This document shows, one piece after another, positions 56,795-64,000 of a stretch of 64,000 bases of DNA. The translations under genes were made by a program, and so were the position numbers. Each line of letters opens with the position of its first letter. Position 1 is the first letter of the stretch. The notes under the pieces were generated by a model. The model had not been told where the DNA came from, did no database searches, and saw nothing but the letters and a program-made list of their open reading frames with translations. The stretch comes from Sitta carolinensis (Eukaryota; Chordata; Aves; Passeriformes; Sittidae). Where the stretch lies: positions 100,254,410 through 100,318,409 of the forward strand of contig CM063284.1 in the NCBI GenBank assembly GCA_032173965.1, given 5' to 3'.

Positions 56795-59700
56795 ATTTAA
56801 GTGTTATCTGATGATTCTTTAATTTTTTTTTTTTTTGGTAGCTAGTCTTAGGGAATAAATCTTGGAACATTGTGTTGTAGTCACCATAGAACAAGGTGGT
56901 TTTCAGTTACCATGCAGAAATATGTCCCTTGTGTATAATATATAAAATGTTATATTGCTGCCTGAGACTTGAAGTCCAGAGGCTTTTATTTTAAAATATT
57001 ATCTAGCTTCCTAGTAACACTTCAAATTAAATTAGTTGCTATTTAAATTTGAATTTTTGTCCATCAACAGTTGTGAATCAAAAAGCCAGACCTTTTCTCG
57101 TAACAGTCCCACGTCACTTCATGTAAGTGCTGCATGGCTCAGTGACTGGGAGGTGTTTAAGAAAGGGTGGTACAGATCCTTACAAAGGCAGTGTTTCAGC
57201 TGTACAGCTTGACTGCCAAGCACCACTTGAAAGAGCCATTCTGTTTAAGAGAGCAATGTGGGAGGTTTAAAATACTCAAATGGGATTTGGCTGTAGGATT
57301 AGAGACTGCAAATTCAAAGATGACCAGCTGGTTCCAGTGCCTTGCAATGGGACTCTCAGAGCAATGAAGAGACTAGGTATTTTTGTAATGAGCTGAAGGG
57401 ATGGAAAATCATGGGATGGATAAAACCTTCATACCAGAAAGGAAAAAAAAATCCAATTCTGTGGGTTAGAGCAAAGTGACATGTACCACAGCACTGTCTC
57501 ATCTCCTTTTAGAAATAACTATTTCAGATTATTGTCTAAGTAGGGTGACTCTTAGCCATGCTGTGTTCTTTTTCTTTAGGAAGAAGATGCTAGTGCTTGT
57601 TATGGATGGGATTGGGGTAAAAACCCCCACAAAAGAACTCTCCAACCAAACAAAAGCTCACACAAACAAACCCCACAGGTTACCTTTTTTGAGGTGACAA
57701 AAATGAAATTACAAAAAAAGGCATTTTTACCTTCTTGAGGTGTAAGGGATGCTTGCAGCTGGAAAGCTCTTTCAGAATCTTGAGGTAGGGGATATCAATT
57801 ACCACATACAAAGACCATCTAGATTCACAAGAAGCAACTTCAGCCTTTACTTAGCATTTGCATTTAGCTCACCTCTCCAGTTTTCTTGCTAATTTTGTTT
57901 CTGAAGTGATTAATTATTTTTCTTAGAAACAGAGGAAATTGCTTAAGTGTTACTTCCAGATTTCTTATGAAAAACATGTCTCCTTCATGATTTTTAAACA
58001 AACAGGTCATTCAGTTCATTTGTGAGTTAACTTGCTACTTGAAAAACTAAGTACAGAAGAGCAGTAAGGGAGAAAATGTAAACTTTATAATGCTTTGCTC
58101 CAGGCAAAGGGAAGTCCCAGCATATTTATACAGTTCAGGGCCTGATAGTCCTTTCTTCCCCTCTGAAATCTTAATGCAGACTTGTTTTCCTGATATTGTA
58201 GATCACACTTTGTTGTCCATGTTGAGCACCTAGCCAAAAGTCAAAATATTTCTGGATGATAACAGTGCATCTGAGAGTGACTGGAGTCCTGTTAATATCC
58301 ACTGTTTTCTGTGAAAGTATTGGCAGTCTTGCAGTATTGGGCACTGAAGGCAAAAGACAAATTGGGAGACTATTTTTGTTACTGAGGAAACTGTGAAATA
58401 GATTCTTTTAGTTTCACAAAGGAGTTTTGCAAGTTGTCTCTCATAAGTAGAAACAGACTGAGCAGGTGATGAACAGTGGAATTTATTTTAATTTCATGGC
58501 TGTATTTTACTGTTGCTGAAGAAGAAGAATAGCTTTTCTGGAATACATTGGTTTTAAATCCTTTTGCATTCAAACTTTGCCAAGGTTTATGTAGGTTTAA
58601 GTCTATGTGTAAAAATTAAATAACTGAAATAATAAATTATAACTGAATTAATTAAAAAATAAATAACTAGATTATATAAAAACTGAACATTTCTAACATT
58701 CCTGAGCTAAATTCAGTGATCATTTTGTCTCAGAATCACCATGGCAAGGAGTAGCATTTAACAGCTGGTCTGAAGTGAGTTCCATAAAAATATGATCCAG
58801 ATTACATATGCATACTCTCTAGCTTTCATTTCAGTACTTGCGGTTAGTGGTTGTGTTAGGAGAGGAACTCTTTAACAGAGCAGTTCTAAAGGAGCGGTAT
58901 GATTTTGGAATCTTTTTTTACTTAAAAAAGATAGAAGACGTCCATACAGCAGAAATCTTGCTAGAGACATCCTGCTGTATGGGTTTTATAGCCTTTTCCA
59001 GGAAGAAGTGCTTCCTGCTCCTCTCAGTAATGTGGTTAGTCTAAAGGAGATGTAATACCTCTTGGCATTAAAGTTTGCTCTGAGTGTGAATGCAGAGCGT
59101 GTTCAGTGCTGACATGGGGGTTTTTGGTCATGTTAGTTCTGGCTGTCTAGTAACTGCTGTCAGCCATTGAACTGCATTATTGCTAGACAAAGATTTTTGG
59201 GAGTAAGTAAGCAAACCAAACATAATATTGGAAGTTGGAGAAGGAAAAAACCATGTGTGGTAATAATTGCAAAGGAGAAAATGACCTGCTCAGATAAAAC
59301 TGCTTCAGCATGCACTGTTGATTATCATCCAGCCTGAAGCAAGTTACTAGGTTGTGTGTCTTAGTGGGAGGTTTAAAATAGAAAATAGCTCTTGACTGAG
59401 ATTGGGGAAATGTGCACTAACTGAGCCAAAGAGGAATGCTTTCTAGTTCTAGTGTTTATTTGTTTTCACTTCTAGAGTGGTGAGTCCAGGATGATCTCTC
59501 ATTTTCATTATACTACATGGCCAGACTTTGGAGTTCCTGAATCCCCAGCTTCATTCCTGAACTTCCTGTTTAAAGTCAGAGAATCTGGTTCCCTGAGTCC
59601 GGAACACGGACCTGCAGTAGTTCACTGCAGTGCGGGAATAGGACGTTCCGGTACATTTTCATTAGTAGATACTTGTCTTGTTCTGGTAAGTGTTCGTATT

Positions 59701-62700
59701 TCCTCTGTCACCCCTTCCTTCTCCTGACATCCTGCCAACCTTCCCAATATGGCCTTTCTGGTCAGACAGCTTTAAAAACATTGAAGTTAATGACATTCCA
59801 GTGGAAACTTAAAATTAAGACATCATGCTTTTTTTTTTTTTTTCCCTTCACATATTTTGATGGTAAAAACACAGCTCTTGAAATGCATTTGCAAATCCCT
59901 CTTGAAGTACCCCAGGACAATTATATATTCTCAAAGCTTCCTGGAAAGTAAATTGTAAACATTCTTTTCCTTTTACATAAGATGTGCCTAGAAAAGGTTG
60001 AGGATTGGTTAGTTTTTTTAATATGAAGAAAGCTTTTGAGTATATACTGAGATGATTGAATCTGTAAGTCTTTCTCCAGAGCCCTTTTCTTAAGCATGAA
60101 GAAAAATTGTTGGTTATCTGAACTAGGATGAGAACTCAGACATGCCCCTAATTCTCCTGCAGTGTGTAATGGAGGGTGGTACCGAATTTCCCTTGCTGTG
60201 CAGCCCTCTGGGTAGTGGAGCTTGGTAGCCAGTTCCAGTGCCACATGGATGTATAGATTTTTTGCTTACTTAGTGAACTGCATCATCTATAATTGCTCAT
60301 GACTTAAGTGAACCTTGAATGTAAAATAATATTTTAAATAAATCAAAATTTCTGTTGGACTTGAAAGTCCAGGCACAGAGTTTTCTTTGTGCTTGGTAAT
60401 AGTGAAAATGACAGCACAAATTTAACTGATACAGTATTTCAATTAAATTGCAAGAGACACATTTTCTGGTTTGGTTAGATCCTCTCAACTTACTTTTTTG
60501 TTGGGCTATTTTGTTTCAGTTTTTCTTTGGTTTTATGCATTTTGAAAAACATAGGGGTATATTTTGATGCAAATGTACTTCAAAAACATGCTGTGAATGT
60601 AATGTGGGGACAAGCGTGTGCTTTGCTTTGGTTCAGGGTTCTGTTTTAAATAAAGAAACTTCTGCCGTAGTCAGTCAGTCTGAATTGCTGTTCTATTCAG
60701 AAACAGTAGGAAATATTGCTTTACAGCTCTGATTCTTATAGTCCTATTTCAAAGTCCAAATAAAGCCTGAAAGAAATTGAGCATATCTAAATGTCTTAAT
60801 TATAAGACTTAATATTAAGGTACTTATTAATTTGTTTAATACTTGATCCTTTATTTGTTCATAGTAAGTTTTCATTAGATGGTTTGCATTTTTCCTTCAA
60901 AAACAAACTAGAAATAATTTGAGCTATAATCTTCTAAATAATTAATAGAAGTATAATATGGAGAAAATAATTTATAGATTGAATTTTATGACTGATTTTT
61001 ACTTGTAATTTTTTTTTACATACCATTGACACTTTCTGTGTAACTTGCTTTGCAGATGGAGAAAAAAGACCTATTTTCTGTAGATATTAAGAAGGTATTA
61101 CTGGATATGAGAAAATATCGAATGGGACTTATTCAGACTCCTGATCAACTAAGATTTTCATATATGGCTGTAATAGAAGGAGCAAAATTTATAATGGGGG
61201 ATTCAACTATACAGGTAAATGTTTATCTCCGTGTATTTGAACAGCAGATTGCAACAGTAGTAAAAAATAAACTCCATATTATTTTAAAGCATGTAATTTT
61301 GTGGGATTTAAATAATTAGCCTTTTTCAGTAGATGCCTAGGAGGTATCAAAGGGTATCTGTTCAGTGCCTTCTATCAAACTAAACTTCTAACACTGTGTA
61401 TATGTCCCCTCTTAGATAAAATATAAAAATAATTTGTCCGTCCAAATGTTTAAAAAATAAGACGTTCAATTGACCTTTTCAATACTAAAAAGGGAAAGTA
61501 ATGCCCAATATCACTCTGAAGATAGCAAGGATCTTTTTTAGAATTTCTTGATCTTTGCTTTTTTCGTAGCAGATAAGTTGCCTGATGCTACAGATACTTA
61601 TTATTGGTAAAATTTCCTTGTTTCTTCATAGCCTTTGAAATTTGTGTTACAATTAGTACAATCTAGCCAAATATAATGATTTTGGGTGCAAAGAGATTAC
61701 CAAATCTCACTCTTTTATCAGTGTGGCTTGCAGACATAACAGCTTACAGCTTTGTTAAGTGGGGCTAGGTGGGAGGGAGAACTGGGGAGAGATGCTTTGA
61801 AACACATTTCATTCTGCTTTCATATGCTAGGGCTTTTTTATTTTGTTAATTTCTTAAAATCATGAATAGAGCAGGTAAGCTAAAACACATTTCTTTGTGG
61901 CTTTGGTAGTGGTCTTATTCTTCCCTTTAACAAATGTTTCTTGACTTTCTGTGTAAATAAAGACATAATTTTACACAACTACTGGTCAACACCTAGGTAG
62001 TGTGCTGCTGGTCTGACACCTGTGCCACACGTTTAGAAGACTTCATGATTCATTCTAATGCTAACAGCAGTTCAGTCTCTTCATTTTGTGGAGGCTGTTG
62101 CTGGTGGTATGAGGTCTGGTGGTATATTGTGTCCAGTAATATTTTTCTGCTTTGCTTTTTTTTAAAAGCTATGCTCCAAACTGAGCAGCTCTGGTTCCCA
62201 CACTTACCCATCTAGATCACAGGATTTCTTACTCCTGGATACAAGGGAGCATTGTCAACTCAGAGTACTGCTTGTCACATTCAAGTGTGTTATTTTATTC
62301 ATAGTAAGAGAATGCCTAGGAAGGCACGCTTCTCATTTGTTCTCTTGTTATGATTGTTCGGATGATCTTCCTTAAATCAGTGTTTCCTGCAGTGCAGGCA
62401 TTTGTCCTGGTGCTTCTCTCTTCAGGCCTCAGCATTATGTGCAGAAAATTAATAGACAGTGCTCAAAAAAGCATATTTCTTCTTTCAAGGTCAGCTAGGT
62501 CATTTTTTTCCCAGAAGGAATGGTGGTATTCTTCAGAGTGTGAGAGGTATTCACTTCTCTCTGCTAGTGATGGAGAGGGCCTGAAGTTACTGAATGCTTC
62601 TCTTATTTAACATTAGCCAAATGTTGATCTCTTATGACTCCTTGGATTTTGGAAGCCAGTAAACAGTGCAAACACAACTTTCACTTGCAGTGGAGGAGTC

Positions 62701-63869
62701 AGTTCATTGTTAAAACTGATTTTGCCAGCAGTCCATTTATAAGTACCTGGGGTTTTATATCACTCTGAGTTTGTTATTTAGTTTAGACCAGTAGTCTTGA
62801 AATCATTCCGTGGACCCAAGTCTGTTACTTGTTTTGAGAAGATTGAATTTTCAGTTCATCTGCCTTATCATAGACTTTAAAAAGTAACTGGTTTTTTTCC
62901 TACAAGGTATTCAATGTCTTTATAGACACTGGCTGATCTGTGTGAGAAAAGAAGTGATTGTTTTTTAGGGCTGATTCTTTTCCTTCTTATGCTTTTGCTA
63001 GGATTCTTTTCTGCAAGAAATTTTGTTTTTAGCTAGCCCTTCAGACTATTTCTCGTTAGGACAGTTACCCACTAGGACAGAGATCAAGCAAAACACGTTT
63101 ACTTCCAGTTTCTTTTTTTCTTCCATCTCATTTCAGATTACTTCTCAAAGCAAGGTGAATGACAAGGTTTTATGATGCAGTAGATAGCTGAGCTAATGGG
63201 CCACTAGGTGAAATAGTAGGCCATGACTCTGGCATAGATAACTCAGTTAAATTTTCCCAGTTCTCTCTTTTTAGGCAGTTCTTGTATACAAGGTCCTGTT
63301 GTATTTTGAAGCGATAGAAGGTAAGAGCAAAACACAGGCCTGTAGCAAGGAGAGAGAGATGGGAAGTGCTTTTATAAAAACTTTTATGAGATTTTATAAA
63401 ACAGGATTTTTTAAGACAGGATGCCTCCTAATTGTGGAGCTGATGTAGATAGTACAAACCCTGAAGGTAGAGGCCTCATGCCTTTGCAGTGGTGCACCAT
63501 CCTGGAAAAACAGACAGAAAGGATCATGACCTAACTTTATTTCTTCATCTAGCAATTTTTTTTCTTGATCTTCTAGTTCCTTTAATTTACTTCTGTGACT
63601 ATTCTTTTGGAAGACATCTTGGCAAGGGGGCCCTTTAATATTAGGGGAATGTTTGAAATATGTTCTCCTTGTTTTCAGAAACGGTGGAAGGAGCTCTCTA
63701 AGGAGGACCAAGCGCCAAGTTCCGAGCAGTCTCCTCCACACCCAACCAAAATAACCACAGAGAAGTACAATGGGAACAGCATAGGCCTGGAGAACAAAGA
63801 TCAGATGGAGAAAATAAACACTGACCTGTCCACTAAAGTTCAAGATATCACAGATGGGAACATTGAAAA
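40435..63869 (+). CDS. PTPN2: PTPN2 (TC-PTP) tyrosine phosphatase, exons 1-8 (3' end beyond window)
   Basis: PTPN2 dephosphorylates JAK1/3, STATs, receptor tyrosine kinases and Src-family kinases; its spliced tails send it to the nucleus or the ER. Coding exons: 40435-40503, 43005-43095, 50588-50688, 51328-51426, 52566-52703, 59476-59685, 61056-61214, 63679-63869. All have GT-AG borders and consistent phases, giving about 352 residues. Catalytic features: substrate loop [11 protein letters not shown] loop WPDFGVP with Asp183, P-loop [11 protein letters not shown] with Cys217 and Arg223, and Q-loop [14 protein letters not shown]2 rather than PTPN1 is supported by [27 protein letters not shown], the tail [10 protein letters not shown]...TEKYNGN.IGLE, and synteny with SEH1L and CEP192. 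The C-terminal exon(s) with the nuclear-localisation or hydrophobic tail are not in the window. Confidence 0.98.
40504..43004 (+). other. PTPN2: PTPN2 intron 1, with a short CR1 remnant
   Basis: A 2.5-kb intron whose 5' 540 bp belong to the CpG island. A T run lies at 41060-41071 and a CR1-like fragment at about 41360-41490. The rest is AT-rich and without recognised features. Confidence 0.75.
41360..41490 (+). mobile_element. Short CR1-like 3' end fragment
   Basis: It reads agtgtttggacaatgctatc, then gcagggtcgggagttggact, tgatgatctttgtgggtccc and ttccagatcagg. This resembles the 3' end of avian CR1 subfamilies ending in a gggtcccttccaactcagg motif. It is sense to PTPN2. Confidence 0.75.
43005..43095 (+). 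CDS. PTPN2: PTPN2 exon 2
   Basis: 91 nt after ctttttaag encode [20 protein letters not shown] and [10 protein letters not shown], ending one base into a Tyr codon (T|gtgagt). It includes the phosphotyrosine recognition loop. Confidence 0.97.
43096..50587 (+). other. PTPN2: PTPN2 intron 2 (7.5 kb)
   Basis: Mostly AT-rich intronic DNA. A GC-richer patch at 44080-44430 and a charged 84-codon open frame at 44981-45235 are present, but neither matches a family I recognise. T runs occur near 44707-44720 and 48705-48712. No repeat family is confidently identifiable. Confidence 0.7.
50588..50688 (+). CDS. PTPN2: PTPN2 exon 3
   Basis: 101 nt encode (Y)[19 protein letters not shown] and [14 protein letters not shown], between attttag and CAG|gtaagt. 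It holds the family motif NDYINASL. Confidence 0.97.
50689..52565 (+). other. PTPN2: PTPN2 introns 3 and 4
   Basis: Introns 50689-51327 (639 bp) and 51427-52565 (1,139 bp), both GT-AG. AT-rich; nothing further is recognised in them. Confidence 0.75.
51328..51426 (+). CDS. PTPN2: PTPN2 exon 4
   Basis: 99 nt in phase 0 encode [20 protein letters not shown] and [13 protein letters not shown], between acgcag and TCG|gtaagt. The paired cysteines in NTCCHFW are PTPN2-like; PTPN1 has CGHFW there. Confidence 0.97.
52566..52703 (+). CDS. PTPN2: PTPN2 exon 5
   Basis: 138 nt in phase 0 encode [37 protein letters not shown] and HLLQLENIN, between attag and AAC|gtaagc. It is one residue longer than the human exon, in the variable stretch after KCAQYWP. 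Confidence 0.97.
52704..59475 (+). other. PTPN2: PTPN2 intron 5 (6.8 kb)
   Basis: AT-rich intronic DNA. It contains an uninterrupted 29-base A run at 56763-56791 and several T runs (54794-54807, 55423-55435, 56823-56835). No coding or mobile-element signature is recognised. Confidence 0.75.
56763..56791. repeat. Poly(A) homopolymer, 29 bases
   Basis: An uninterrupted run of 29 A residues in PTPN2 intron 5. No body of a retroelement is recognisable upstream. Confidence 0.95.
59476..59685 (+). CDS. PTPN2: PTPN2 exon 6 (WPD loop and catalytic P-loop)
   Basis: 210 nt in phase 0 encode [20 protein letters not shown] to [11 protein letters not shown]. It carries the general acid Asp183 (WPD) and nucleophile Cys217 with Arg223 in [11 protein letters not shown]. 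Acceptor cttctag, donor CTG|gtaagt. Confidence 0.98.
59686..63678 (+). other. PTPN2: PTPN2 introns 6 and 7
   Basis: Introns 59686-61055 and 61215-63678. A 15-base T run occurs at 59829-59843. An antisense open stretch rich in Lys/Glu (63394-63600) is discussed separately. No mobile element is recognised. Confidence 0.7.
61056..61214 (+). CDS. PTPN2: PTPN2 exon 7 (Q-loop)
   Basis: 159 nt in phase 0 encode [40 protein letters not shown] and [13 protein letters not shown]. It is two residues longer than the human exon at its start. It contains the Q-loop that positions the second-step water. Confidence 0.97.
63679..63869 (+). CDS. PTPN2: PTPN2 exon 8 (start of regulatory tail)
   Basis: 191 nt encode [20 protein letters not shown], then a diverged linker with [12 protein letters not shown], ending GNIE plus two bases. 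The donor AA|gtaggc (GT at 63870-63871) is inferred from the human exon phase. If the intron were retained, a TAG follows one codon later (63871-63873). This tail is much less conserved than the catalytic core. Confidence 0.9.
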
Positions 63870-64000
63870 GTAGGCAAGATAGAGAAACTTTTAAAAGGCA
63901 GATAAACTCTCTCAAAAGGCTGAATTATTTTCTGCTTTTCTTATTGTAGAAAACATTCAAGATCTTTCTGCAGTAACAAGGGAGAACAGGTGGTATTTGA

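Noticed and set aside
40435..63869. Assignment as PTPN1 (PTP1B)
   Set aside because: Some catalytic segments are PTP1B-like, but the N-terminus, [17 protein letters not shown], the tail TEKYNGN and the SEH1L/CEP192 neighbourhood all indicate PTPN2.
1..64000. CRISPR arrays, operons, bacterial promoters or prophage
   Set aside because: None seen. The window is vertebrate nuclear DNA with spliced genes, CpG islands and CR1 elements.

Overview
This is vertebrate nuclear DNA, almost certainly avian. The evidence is interrupted genes with GT-AG introns, CpG-island promoters, CR1 LINE fragments (the dominant avian retrotransposon) and long AT-rich non-coding stretches. No bacterial, organellar or plasmid features are present. 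Gene order and orientation match human chromosome 18p11.21 read in reverse: CEP192 (-), SEH1L (-), PTPN2 (+). The species cannot be fixed from sequence alone.

Layout. 1-6050: 5' end of CEP192 on the minus strand. The first coding exon and two following coding exons are clear; the rest of this roughly 2,500-residue centrosome gene runs off the left edge. Its CpG island (about 5090-6010) has CCAAT, YY1-like and E2F-like motifs. 6170-8500: intergenic, with a CR1 fragment and one unexplained Cys-rich reading frame. 8505-19760: the complete SEH1L gene on the minus strand, nine coding exons giving a 419-residue WD40 protein of the long isoform class. 19380-19960: its CpG island, with a GGGAAC hexamer repeat. 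19945-39400: about 20 kb of gene-poor intergenic DNA with CR1 fragments, one LTR-like element, a 47-base A run and microsatellites. 39400-40075: a sense CR1 fragment abutting the PTPN2 CpG island (about 40090-41040). 40435 to the right edge: PTPN2 on the plus strand. Exons 1-8 cover the whole catalytic domain and the start of the tail; the last exon(s) lie outside the window.

Roles. SEH1L (nuclear pore Y complex and GATOR2), CEP192 (centrosome maturation and spindle assembly) and PTPN2 (TC-PTP, a JAK/STAT phosphatase) do not form one pathway. Their adjacency is conserved vertebrate synteny. All three are driven from CpG islands with housekeeping-type motifs, and each island has a CR1 remnant directly next to it.

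I found no novel multi-gene system. The points most worth checking are the CR1 fragments beside all three promoters, the unexplained minus-strand frame at 7939-8244, PTP1B-like residues in the bird PTPN2 catalytic domain, the tandem promoter repeats and the LTR-like element.
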